Source: Petrocella atlantisensis (GTDB lineage: Bacteria > Bacillota > Clostridia > Lachnospirales > Vallitaleaceae). Taken from it: DNA of 64,000 nt. Of the stretch, positions 16,280-24,565 are shown piece by piece. The position numbers and the translations under genes are program-made. Position 1 is the first letter of the stretch. Each line of letters starts with the position of its first letter. The notes below the pieces were generated by a model. That model saw only the letters and a list, made by a program, of their open reading frames with translations, ran no database searches and was not told the DNA's origin. The stretch lies in contig NZ_LR130778.1 in NCBI RefSeq assembly GCF_900538275.1, positions 2,228,001 to 2,292,000 of the forward strand, given 5' to 3'.

Positions 16280-18421
16280 GTGTCAGATAATCTTATGAAT
16301 ATGCATATACCCTATGAACACTTAACAAGAGCACAAAAACTGTTCCTGTATGTTGAGACGAGACAGCCTATATTAGATGAAAAAGCAATTTTTTCTGATG
16401 GTACAAATTTCTACAGGATGCCACAAGAACCAACAAGTAAGGATACAATTAAGATACGTATTCGAACGGCTAAAAATAACGTAGAGGATGTATGGCTTTG
16501 TAGTGAAGGAAAAAAGATGCCCATGTCCGTAGAGTTTTCGGATGAGTTATTTGATTACTACAGTGCCGAGATGCCCCCGATTGCGAAATTGATAAAGTAT
16601 TATTTTGAAATCCATGCCGGTAATTTGAAATGTTACTATAACAAAAGAGGGGTAACAAGAGAACCGGATGCCTATTACCATTTCATGATGGTACCGAACT
16701 TTAAGACGCCGGACTGGGCCAAAGGTGCAGTGATGTACCAGATTTTTGTAGATCGTTTTAACAACGGTGATCCCTCCAATGATGTGGTGGATAACGAATA
16801 TCTTTATGTAGGAAAACTTGCAAAAAAAGTTAAGAAGTGGACGCAATATCCAAATCCGGATGGTATTAGAGAGTTTTATGGTGGAGACTTGCAAGGGGTT
16901 ATGGATAAACTGGATTACCTTAAAGAATTGGGTGTTGATGTGGTTTATATGAACCCTATTTTTGTGTCACCTTCCAATCATAAGTATGATACTCAAGATT
17001 ATGATAGTGTTGATCCACATTTTGGAACCATTGTATTAGATGGTGGTAAGGTTCTTGATGAGCTCAAACCGGATAATAATAATGCTACAAAATATATCAC
17101 CAGAACAACCGAACCTGCGAATATAGAAGCAAGTAATGCCTTATTTATCAAGTTGGTTGAAAAAGCACATGCCCTTGGTATGAAAGTCATACTAGATGGC
17201 GTTTTCAATCACTGCGGTTCCTTTAATAAATGGATGGACCGAGAGAAGTTCTATGCCCATGCTAGAAATTACGAGGCAGGTGCTTATACTTCAAATGTCA
17301 GTCCATATGTAACTTTCTTCCACTTTCATAATCGACAATCGTGGCCGGACAACCCACATTACGACGGTTGGTGGGGCTATGATACCCTGCCGAAATTGAA
17401 TTTTGAAGGATCACCGAAGCTATATCGTTATGTACTTGAAGTGGCTAAGAAATGGGTTTCCCCACCTTATAATGCCGATGGATGGCGTTTGGATGTAGCA
17501 GCAGATCTTGGCTATACTAAAGAATTTAACCATCAGTTTTGGCGCGACTTTAGGAACACGGTTAAGGGCGCTAATCCGGAAGCTCTTATTTTAGCAGAGC
17601 ATTATGGTGATCCAAGCGATTGGATAAAAAATGGTGATCAATGGGATACTGTGATGAACTATGACGCCTTTATGGAACCGATCACTTGGTTTTTGACAGG
17701 TATGGAAAAACATAGTGATGAGTTTCGTGGAGATTTGCTAGGGAATCATAGGGCATTTTTTGATGCCATGACCCATAATATGTCTAGGTTTCAAGAACAG
17801 TCTCTACAAGTGGCCATGAACGAGCTATCCAATCACGATCATAGTCGTTTTTTGACGAGAACAAACCATAAAGTAGGTAGAACCCATACCCATGGACCTG
17901 AATCCGCTTCAGAGGATATTAACTTTGGTATTATGAAGGAAGCGGTTGTGATTCAGATGACTTGGCCGGGTGCACCTACCATCTACTACGGAGATGAGGC
18001 TGGACTTTGCGGTTGGACAGACCCGGATAATCGAAGAGCATACCCGTGGGGCAGAGAAAACAAAGAACTTCTCAATCTTCACAAGTGTCTCATCAGCATG
18101 AGGAAAGCTTGTTCGGCCTTGAAAACAGGCTCCATTAAATTTTTACATGGTGAACATATGGTCATCAGTTATGGACGTTTTGATGAACAAGATAAGATTG
18201 TGGTGGTATGTAACAATGGTAGTGAAGAAAAGAGTGTTAGAATTCCGGTTTGGGAGATTGGTATCAGAAATATGGATGTATGCCAGCAAACCTTAGAAAC
18301 CACGAAAGATGCTTTCTTTACCAATGAAGTTAACTACTCCGTAATCAAAGGTCATATAGAGGTGAAACTTCTCCCGCATAGTGCTAAAATTATCAAACGT
18401 AAAAAAACAGAAAATCAATAG
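16280..18421 (+). CDS. GH13 alpha-glucan hydrolase (neopullulanase/cyclomaltodextrinase type)
   Basis: A 713-residue cytoplasmic enzyme without a signal peptide. An N-terminal beta-sandwich of about 140 residues resembles CBM34. The catalytic (beta/alpha)8 barrel begins at WAKGAVMYQIFVDRFNNGDP and carries the GH13 regions: DGVFNHCG, DGWRLDVAADLG (nucleophile Asp), LILAEHYG (acid/base Glu) and NELSNHDHSRF (third Asp). It would hydrolyse maltodextrins, cyclodextrins or pullulan fragments. A GTG start with an upstream AAAGGAGG is the best choice, though the spacing of about 14 nt is long; ATG at 16295 is the alternative. It is followed by a terminator. Confidence 0.9.
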   Translation: MSDNLMNMHIPYEHLTRAQKLFLYVETRQPILDEKAIFSDGTNFYRMPQEPTSKDTIKIRIRTAKNNVEDVWLCSEGKKMPMSVEFSDELFDYYSAEMPPIAKLIKYYFEIHAGNLKCYYNKRGVTREPDAYYHFMMVPNFKTPDWAKGAVMYQIFVDRFNNGDPSNDVVDNEYLYVGKLAKKVKKWTQYPNPDGIREFYGGDLQGVMDKLDYLKELGVDVVYMNPIFVSPSNHKYDTQDYDSVDPHFGTIVLDGGKVLDELKPDNNNATKYITRTTEPANIEASNALFIKLVEKAHALGMKVILDGVFNHCGSFNKWMDREKFYAHARNYEAGAYTSNVSPYVTFFHFHNRQSWPDNPHYDGWWGYDTLPKLNFEGSPKLYRYVLEVAKKWVSPPYNADGWRLDVAADLGYTKEFNHQFWRDFRNTVKGANPEALILAEHYGDPSDWIKNGDQWDTVMNYDAFMEPITWFLTGMEKHSDEFRGDLLGNHRAFFDAMTHNMSRFQEQSLQVAMNELSNHDHSRFLTRTNHKVGRTHTHGPESASEDINFGIMKEAVVIQMTWPGAPTIYYGDEAGLCGWTDPDNRRAYPWGRENKELLNLHKCLISMRKACSALKTGSIKFLHGEHMVISYGRFDEQDKIVVVCNNGSEEKSVRIPVWEIGIRNMDVCQQTLETTKDAFFTNEVNYSVIKGHIEVKLLPHSAKIIKRKKTENQ

Positions 18422-18467
18422 TATAGAGCCAAGAGGCTACGCCTCGCTTTGTAAAAAATAATATTAG

Positions 18468-18513
18468 AACCTCAAGTTAGGGATTGATTTTAATCATTGA
18501 CTTGAGGTTTTTT
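18468..18513 (+). terminator. Terminator after the GH13 gene
   Basis: AACCTCAAGT (18468-18477) pairs exactly with ACTTGAGGTT (18500-18509) and runs into T residues. Confidence 0.88.
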
Positions 18514-18520
18514 GTGGTTG

Positions 18521-18672
18521 AAGTTCAACTAAATAGTTTTACGGCCTAAGCACTGTGTTAAAGCATCAAAACTAAGTTTCACTAATCTACCTGTAATACA
18601 TAGTACCGTAGAAGCGTTCGATACTATGTAACTTTGACTGAAGTTCAACTAAATAGTTTTACGGCTTAAGCA
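18521..18672. repeat. Second locus of the ~120-bp repeat family (one full unit plus a partial copy)
   Basis: The full unit runs 18521-18640, and its first roughly 32 bases recur at 18641-18672, so the period is 120 bp. It is related to the array at 6002-6267: GTTAAAGCATCAAAAC (18557-18572) is identical, the following AAGTTT-CTAAT-TACCT block matches with a few changes, and an inverted repeat TACATAGTA/TACTATGTA around a GCGTTC-containing loop replaces the 18-bp one. It lies between the GH13 terminator and the transporter promoter. No ORF crosses it. Confidence 0.85.
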
Positions 18673-18676
18673 TTCA

Positions 18677-18705
18677 TTGACTGAAAATTTTAAAAATGGT
18701 AATAT
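18677..18705 (+). promoter_or_regulatory. Promoter of the chromate-type transporter pair
   Basis: TTGACT (18677-18682), 17-bp spacer, TAATAT (18700-18705), immediately after the truncated repeat copy. Confidence 0.7.
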
Positions 18706-18764
18706 TAAGGTGAGATATGTAAAATTATGGTAAAGTCGTTTGTTTTGACATTTGAGGAGTACTT

Positions 18765-19316
18765 ATGAAGACTTATCTGGAATTGTTTCTTGCTTTTCTA
18801 AAAATTGGCGCTTTCACTTTTGGTGGCGGCTATGCCATGATCCCTTTGATTGAAAAAGAAGTTGTTGTCCATAAGAAATGGGTCCATAAAGATGAAATTA
18901 TTAATCTTTTTGCAATAGCACAGTCAATACCTGGCGCTATTGCTATTAATACATCTACTCTAATTGGTTATAAAGTTGCGGGGCGTCGTGGTGCCATTGC
19001 GGCGACCTCAGGTGTCATCTTGCCCTCCTTTGTCATTATCATTACCATAGCTACTTTTTTTAGCATGATTGCAGATACGCCTGCAGTAAAAGCTATATTT
19101 CTTGGTATTAATGGTGCTGTGGTTGCCTTGATTCTAATGGCTGCTAAAAAAATGATACAAAGTGCGGTTGTAGATGGGATGACGCTCATGATTTTTATTG
19201 GGACAGTTCTATGTGTTACCCTTACAAACATGAGCCCTATATGGGTTATTGTTCTTGGTGGTGTATTAGGGATGGTTTCTTATAGACAAATCCGAGAGAG
19301 GAAAAAACCATTATGA
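18765..19316 (+). CDS. Chromate transporter family protein, first half-size subunit
   Basis: A 183-residue integral membrane protein of the short-chain CHR family, with the family motif FGGGYAMIPLIEKEVV at about residues 19-34 and PGAIAINTSTLIGYK. Short CHR proteins come as adjacent pairs that together equal one ChrA; they are linked to chromate/sulfate export, but the native substrate in most Clostridia is untested. An AGGAG ribosome site precedes the ATG. The stop overlaps the next gene by 4 bp. Confidence 0.9.
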   Translation: MKTYLELFLAFLKIGAFTFGGGYAMIPLIEKEVVVHKKWVHKDEIINLFAIAQSIPGAIAINTSTLIGYKVAGRRGAIAATSGVILPSFVIIITIATFFSMIADTPAVKAIFLGINGAVVALILMAAKKMIQSAVVDGMTLMIFIGTVLCVTLTNMSPIWVIVLGGVLGMVSYRQIRERKKPL

Positions 19317-19864
19317 TTTACTGGGATTTGTTTGTTACTTTTTTTAAAGTGGGCCTGTTTAGTTTTGGTGGCGGTTATGCCATGATTCCCCTTATATCCA
19401 GTGAAATCCAAAGACATGGATGGTTACTTGAAAGTGAGTTCGTTCAGATTATCGGCATTGCGGAGATGACGCCGGGCCCGATTGCTGTTAATGCGGCTAC
19501 TTTTGTCGGCTATAAGATGGGTGGCATAGGAGGATCGGCAATAGCGACACTTGGTGTAGCATTACCTTCTTTGTTGATTGTATTGTTTATATCTTCATTT
19601 TTCTTCAAACACAGTGAAAATATCATCATGAAAAAAGTGTTTTATGGTATAAAACCGGTAATCGCGGGATTAATATTTGCAGCTGCTCTATCTATAGGGA
19701 AAAGCGCTTTGTTTATTAACCATACCCCTAGTTTGAATCAGATAAACTTTAAAACTTTAGCTATTGGCATCATTGTATTGATTCTTGAGCTAAAAACGAA
19801 AATTCATCCCATAATATTGATCATAGGTTCAGGTATCTTAGGATTTATGACGATATTCTTATAA
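19313..19864 (+). CDS. Chromate transporter family protein, second half-size subunit
   Basis: A 183-residue partner of the preceding gene, starting inside its stop codon (ATGA). Same pattern: FGGGYAMIPLISSEI, then MTPGPIAVNAATFVGYKMGG. Five or six transmembrane helices are likely. The two genes are the same length and clearly homologous, consistent with an antiparallel heterodimer. Confidence 0.9.
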   Translation: MIYWDLFVTFFKVGLFSFGGGYAMIPLISSEIQRHGWLLESEFVQIIGIAEMTPGPIAVNAATFVGYKMGGIGGSAIATLGVALPSLLIVLFISSFFFKHSENIIMKKVFYGIKPVIAGLIFAAALSIGKSALFINHTPSLNQINFKTLAIGIIVLILELKTKIHPIILIIGSGILGFMTIFL

Positions 19865-19922
19865 AGCTATACCATAATGACAAGTGAACGCAACAACACC
19901 CAAGAATCAAGGAGGTTGTTTT

Positions 19923-21518
19923 ATGAGTAAAATCATATTTGCAGATGAGTATATACAGTTGGAAGAAGAAGATCAAAAAGTATGGATGCGTCAAAAGAAA
20001 ATGGGCATGACCATCATGACATTTAACAATGATGTAGCCACCACCTTACCAAGACTGAGAATTACAAAATTCTCAGCACTAAGTGCTGCGCTAAGAGATG
20101 GATTGACAAGTACAATTGAGGTGGGCGAGTGGTTACCTCTTGTGGATATACGAATGACTAACGATGGCCTTATTGCAGAGGCGATTATTTTGATGACCCC
20201 TATAGAATACGAAACCTATGACAAAGAGAAGCTTAAAGGACAGATGCTCCTAGCCTGTAAAGATGCTAATATCATATACGGACTCAATATGGCGTTGGAT
20301 TATAAAAATTTGATGCCTTTAGAAAAAATAACTGTAGCAGAAGGGCGACAACCTATTAATGGTGATGATGCCAAGATTAGAATGTACACCATCGGGGAAG
20401 TTGTTCCAAAAATCGTTGAAACAGGTGGTGTGGATCACTACGAACTGAGTGTTATCAACCGTGTGAATGAAGGTGACTGGTTGGGAGAAAGATTAGAGCC
20501 TACCCCTGGAATACCCGGTATGACAGTAACAGGTCAAGAGATTCCACCTATTCCAGGTCATCAAGAAGCTTTGGTTTTTGATACGAATTCTGTAATCAGT
20601 GTATTGAATGAAGAAGAGGGAATTACCACATTATATGCCAAAAGAAATGGTGCTGTTGTTTATACGGACAATCTGATTAGTGTACAAAATGCCATTCGAA
20701 TAGATGGTGATGTTGGCTTTGCAACAGGTAATGTGGATTTTGATGGCTTTGTAGAGGTCAATCATACAGTGGATGATAATTTCACTGTCATAGCTACTGA
20801 AAATATTCAGATTTTAGGTAAGATGGGTATTGGTGCTGTATCCCTGATTGAAAGCAGAATGGGTGATATATATGTCAAGGGTGGTATAGCCGGTAAACAT
20901 AAAGCCATTATAAAAGCTAAAAAAAACATTTATACGAAGTTCGCTTCTGACTGTACCATCATCTGTGAAGGTACAGTCCATATCGGATTCTATGCTATGA
21001 ACTGCGACATTACGGCAAAAGAAGTCATCTTGGAATCGCCATCAAGTAAGATTATCGGTGGTGTAATACGAGCATCAGTCAAAGTAGAAGCCAGTGAAAT
21101 AGGCGGACGTGCCGGTATTCATACAAAAATCATCGTGGGTGGTTTTGATCGGGAGAAAATTACACAAGACTACAATATGCTAAGTACTGCAGTAGAACTT
21201 ACGAAAGAAAAGCTTGATCATTACAGAAAAACTTATGAAGCCTTTGGTAAAAGAGAAATCAATCAAAAAGATTATAAAGATTATGAGGAAACCAGACACA
21301 AATACATGACCTATAAAAAAAGGCTTGCGAATCTGTATGAGACGCAGAAGAATTATATTAGTTATTTACACACCAAAGGTTTAGGAGAAGTAGTAGCAAA
21401 AAAACTCATTTATCCGAATGTCCTGATTAAGCTTTTGGACAAACAGATTTTAGTGAAAGATAAGTCAAACCTGCCCGTGCGTTATTATTATGAAGACCAT
21501 GAGATTAAAGTCATATAG
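19923..21518 (+). CDS. FapA (DUF342) family protein
   Basis: A 531-residue protein. The central part is a long beta-helical repeat region, with repeated short strands around IRIDGDVGFATGNVDFDGFV and the following glycine-rich turns, typical of the flagellar assembly A (DUF342) family. The C-terminal 120 residues are a predicted coiled coil (VELTKEKLDHYRKTYEAFGK onward). Function in Clostridia is poorly known; in Vibrio the homologue affects polar flagellar assembly and localisation. The ATG at 19923 has an AAGGAGG site; the frame opens 13 residues earlier at 19884. No flagellar genes are nearby. Confidence 0.87.
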   Translation: MSKIIFADEYIQLEEEDQKVWMRQKKMGMTIMTFNNDVATTLPRLRITKFSALSAALRDGLTSTIEVGEWLPLVDIRMTNDGLIAEAIILMTPIEYETYDKEKLKGQMLLACKDANIIYGLNMALDYKNLMPLEKITVAEGRQPINGDDAKIRMYTIGEVVPKIVETGGVDHYELSVINRVNEGDWLGERLEPTPGIPGMTVTGQEIPPIPGHQEALVFDTNSVISVLNEEEGITTLYAKRNGAVVYTDNLISVQNAIRIDGDVGFATGNVDFDGFVEVNHTVDDNFTVIATENIQILGKMGIGAVSLIESRMGDIYVKGGIAGKHKAIIKAKKNIYTKFASDCTIICEGTVHIGFYAMNCDITAKEVILESPSSKIIGGVIRASVKVEASEIGGRAGIHTKIIVGGFDREKITQDYNMLSTAVELTKEKLDHYRKTYEAFGKREINQKDYKDYEETRHKYMTYKKRLANLYETQKNYISYLHTKGLGEVVAKKLIYPNVLIKLLDKQILVKDKSNLPVRYYYEDHEIKVI

Positions 21519-21529
21519 ATATCGGAATA

Positions 21530-21558
21530 TTGACAATCATTATCAATTGATGGATAAT
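21530..21558 (+). promoter_or_regulatory. ilvD promoter with Fur-like box
   Basis: TTGACA (21530-21535), 17-bp spacer, GATAAT (21553-21558). The bases 21530-21546, TTGACAATCATTATCAA, form an 8-1-8 palindrome with a single mismatched pair, very close to the classical Fur consensus core GATAATGATTATC. A repressor bound there would cover the -35 box. Confidence 0.68.
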
Positions 21559-21590
21559 GGTATGTAATACTTCGGAAAGGAATGATGCAA

Positions 21591-23273
21591 ATGTCCACAT
21601 ATAAAGACTTAAGAATAAAAAGCATTGTAATCAGTGAAGGCAGTAATAGAACACCGAATAGAGCGATGCTTCGTGCAGTAGGATTTACAGATGAAGATTT
21701 CTTGCGACCTATGATTGGGATAGCCAGTACGTGGAGTGAGGTGACACCCTGTAATATGCACCTAGATCAGCTAGCAGTATCGGCTAAGAAAGGCGCAAGG
21801 GAGGGTGGCGGTGCACCTCTTATTTTTAATACTATTACAGTTTCAGACGGTATTGCCATGGGGCATGAAGGCATGCGGTATTCTTTACCGAGCAGAGAGA
21901 TCATAGCAGATTCTATAGAAACTGTGATGGGTGCAGAACGTTTTGACGGTATCGTTGCCATTGGAGGTTGCGATAAGAATATGCCGGGTTGTATGATTGC
22001 CATTGGTAGAATGAATCTTCCGGCGGTTTTTGTATATGGCGGTAGTATCCAACCCGGTAAAAGTAAAGGGAAAGATATCGATATTGTTTCGGCTTTTGAA
22101 GCAGTCGGTAGACATAATAAACATGAAATTGATGATAAGGAACTGCACCAGATTGAGTGTAAGGCTTGTCCGGGACCGGGTTCTTGTGGTGGCATGTATA
22201 CGGCCAATACCATGTCATCAGCAATAGAAGCTATGGGCATGGCTTTGCCAGGAAATGCATCAAATCCGGCAATAGGGAATTCAAAAGCCCAAGAGTGTGA
22301 GGATGCGGGTAAAGCAGTTATTAGATTGCTTGAACAAGATATTCGCCCTAAAGACATCATGACAAAGAAGGCTTTTGAAAATGCTATCACCGTGGTCATG
22401 GCTCTTGGTGGGTCTACCAATGCTTTTTTACACTTGATGGCAATGGCAAATGCTGTTGATGTGGATTTAAACTATGATGATTTTGAAAGAATAAGGAAAA
22501 ATGTACCTCATTTAGCAGATTTAAAGCCAAGTGGTAGATTTGTTATGCAGGACTTGAGCAATGTTGGTGGCGTACCAGGTGTCATGAAGTTATTGCTTCG
22601 CGCAGGACTGCTTCATGGAGACTGTATGACTGTAACCGGAAAAACATTGGAAGACAATCTTAGAGACTTACCGGATCTAACCCAAGGACAAGAAGTTATC
22701 AGAGACATGGACCAACCTCTAAAAAAAGAAGGCGCACTCTATGTTTTGAAAGGTAATTTGGCACCGGAAGGTGCTGTGTGTAAAATGTCCGGTGTAAAGA
22801 TTAAGAAGATGCGTGGACCGGCTAAAGTATTTGACTCGGAAGAGGCAGCTATAGAAGCGGTCATGGCGGACAAGATTATGGAAGGTGATGTGATTGTCAT
22901 ACGTTATCAAGGTCCAAAAGGTGGGCCGGGTATGCCGGAAATGCTTTCCATCAGTGCCATCATTATCGGTAAAGGTTTAGGTGGTAAAGTTTCTTTACTC
23001 ACAGACGGTCGTTATTCAGGTGGTAGTCACGGCTTTGTGGTCGGGCATATCGCACCGGAAGCTCAAGTGGGTGGACCGATAGCATTAATAAAAAATGGTG
23101 ACAGTATTATTATAGATTCAACCAAAGGTGAAATTGACGTAGAACTTACAGAAGCAGAATGGACTACGCGGCAAGAGTCATGGGTAGCCCCAGCGCTTAG
23201 GTATCAAAGAGGTGTTTTGGCAAAGTATGCCAAGTTGGTAGGCTCATCTTCAAGAGGGGCCATAACAGATTAA
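21591..23273 (+). CDS. ilvD: Dihydroxy-acid dehydratase
   Basis: Converts 2,3-dihydroxy-3-methyl acids to 2-keto acids in isoleucine, valine and leucine synthesis, using an Fe-S cluster. Cluster and signature segments are present: [37 protein letters not shown], and the C-terminal [21 protein letters not shown]. About 560 residues, the normal size. The ATG at 21591 sits 9 nt after AAAGGA; ATGs at 21582 and 21585 are too close to it. It stands alone, without ilvBNC or leu genes, next to the branched-chain amino acid exporter azlCD, and its promoter carries a Fur-like box. Confidence 0.95.
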   Translation: MSTYKDLRIKSIVISEGSNRTPNRAMLRAVGFTDEDFLRPMIGIASTWSEVTPCNMHLDQLAVSAKKGAREGGGAPLIFNTITVSDGIAMGHEGMRYSLPSREIIADSIETVMGAERFDGIVAIGGCDKNMPGCMIAIGRMNLPAVFVYGGSIQPGKSKGKDIDIVSAFEAVGRHNKHEIDDKELHQIECKACPGPGSCGGMYTANTMSSAIEAMGMALPGNASNPAIGNSKAQECEDAGKAVIRLLEQDIRPKDIMTKKAFENAITVVMALGGSTNAFLHLMAMANAVDVDLNYDDFERIRKNVPHLADLKPSGRFVMQDLSNVGGVPGVMKLLLRAGLLHGDCMTVTGKTLEDNLRDLPDLTQGQEVIRDMDQPLKKEGALYVLKGNLAPEGAVCKMSGVKIKKMRGPAKVFDSEEAAIEAVMADKIMEGDVIVIRYQGPKGGPGMPEMLSISAIIIGKGLGGKVSLLTDGRYSGGSHGFVVGHIAPEAQVGGPIALIKNGDSIIIDSTKGEIDVELTEAEWTTRQESWVAPALRYQRGVLAKYAKLVGSSSRGAITD

Positions 23274-23291
23274 AACAAATAAAAGCTAAAT

Positions 23292-23337
23292 AAAAAAAGC
23301 AGTGTTCAAAGACGAATTTCTTTGATCACTGCTTTTT
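23292..23337. terminator. Bidirectional terminator between ilvD and azlD
   Basis: GCAGTGTTCAAAGA (23299-23312) pairs with TCTTTGATCACTGC (23319-23332) with one mismatch, flanked by seven A and five T residues, so it can stop transcription from both converging sides. Confidence 0.9.
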
Positions 23338-23653
23338 AGATAAAAACTTTCTGAAGGAGTAGCATATAGACAACAGTACCGCTTATGATACTGAGCAAAT
23401 TATTGCGCTTCCAAAGATGAAGTACGCCTGTCGTAAGGATGGCAATAAATACTGGAAGGCTATGGATATAATCAAGAGGATTAATGTCCTTTAGACTATA
23501 GATAATCAGCATACTCATAACAGCTGGTGGTAGATACTTGCCAAGATAAGTCACCCATAAAGGGGTTTTCTGATGTTTTCCAAACAATATAAAAGGAGAT
23601 ATGCGTATAAGATAGGTAACCAGAGCCATAACAAGAATCAGAATAAGGGTCAT
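23336..23653 (-). CDS. azlD: AzlD branched-chain amino acid transport subunit
   Basis: A 105-residue protein with three or four hydrophobic helices (MTLILILVMALVTYLIRISP, then LPPAVMSMLIIYSLK). AzlD is the small partner of AzlC; together they export branched-chain amino acids and analogues. It overlaps azlC by 4 bp on the minus strand and faces ilvD. Confidence 0.9.
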   Translation of the reverse strand: MTLILILVMALVTYLIRISPFILFGKHQKTPLWVTYLGKYLPPAVMSMLIIYSLKDINPLDYIHSLPVFIAILTTGVLHLWKRNNLLSIISGTVVYMLLLQKVFI

Positions 23654-24342
23654 GGACGCACCTCCTTTGATTCAATTATTGACTTGCTACCCATAAGCCC
23701 GATTAATATCATAACCATGGCAGGCAAAATCATGTTTTTTGGACCAAAGACCATGACCGCGATGAGGGAAGTGGCAAGTCCGATCAAGGAGGGTCTGTGA
23801 TCTTTATAGCCCAGCCATTGCTCGATGAAAATAACAACAAATAATGCGGTCATGGCAAACTCAATACCAGTCGTATCAAAAACTAGCCAAGAACCAAGGA
23901 GATATCCAATAAGCGTACCGGAAATCCAATAAAGTTGATTCAGAAAAGAGACAGCAAAAAATAGATTTTCGTGGTCCATATCCTCTTTTAGTGCAATGGC
24001 ACAGAGTAAAGAGTAAGTCTCATCGGTAAGGGCAAAAATCATATAATGTTTTTTAAAACCAAAAGTCTTAAAAAGATCGATAAAAGACAGGCCATAAAAT
24101 AAATGACGGATATTAACAAATAGAGTAATAATCGCCACCTGTAATATACTGACGGGATTAACCAAAAGCTGTATGGCCAAAAATTGCATAGCGCCCGCAT
24201 AAACAAGAACACTCATAAGTAGCGCTACCCAAAAATCTAGGTCCGACTTAACAACCAGAAGACCAAAAGCAATACCCACAGAGATATAGCCAAGAAGCAC
24301 CGGTATGGTCAATGGAAATGCAGATCTAAAAACACGTTTCAT
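23650..24342 (-). CDS. azlC: AzlC branched-chain amino acid permease
   Basis: A 230-residue integral membrane protein, with the family N-terminus AFPLTIPVLLGYISVGIAFG, then the AGAMQFLAIQLL and RHLFYGLSF motifs. It acts with AzlD in branched-chain amino acid export. The ATG at 24342 has an AGGGGGTG ribosome site 5 nt upstream; the frame extends 19 residues further with no better signal. The placement next to ilvD suggests a local branched-chain amino acid theme. Confidence 0.92.
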   Translation of the reverse strand: MKRVFRSAFPLTIPVLLGYISVGIAFGLLVVKSDLDFWVALLMSVLVYAGAMQFLAIQLLVNPVSILQVAIITLFVNIRHLFYGLSFIDLFKTFGFKKHYMIFALTDETYSLLCAIALKEDMDHENLFFAVSFLNQLYWISGTLIGYLLGSWLVFDTTGIEFAMTALFVVIFIEQWLGYKDHRPSLIGLATSLIAVMVFGPKNMILPAMVMILIGLMGSKSIIESKEVRP

Positions 24343-24445
24343 AATACACCCCCTAAAATTAATCCTCTCAAGATTACCATGTACATGCATATTATTCAAT
24401 AGAAAATCTATTTAAATACATCTTTAACCTATATTTTTAAATCGT

Positions 24446-24490
24446 TAATAAAAATAACGCCAAAGTCGATGATTCTCACCAACTTCGACG
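24446..24490 (-). terminator. Probable terminator after the phosphohexomutase gene
   Basis: On the minus strand, CGTCGAAG (complement of 24483-24490) can pair with CTTTGGCG (complement of 24458-24465), with two G-T pairs, and then runs into TTATTTTTATT. Confidence 0.5.
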
Positions 24491-24565
24491 CTAAAAGTAA
24501 TTCTATAGTAATTTAATATCAATCAGCAATAATAAAGTTAGCCAACATCGACCATGAAGTTCCTT

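Noticed and set aside
21767-22420. 217-codon minus-strand frame inside ilvD
   Set aside because: It is antisense to conserved ilvD codons, with no recognisable protein or start signal.
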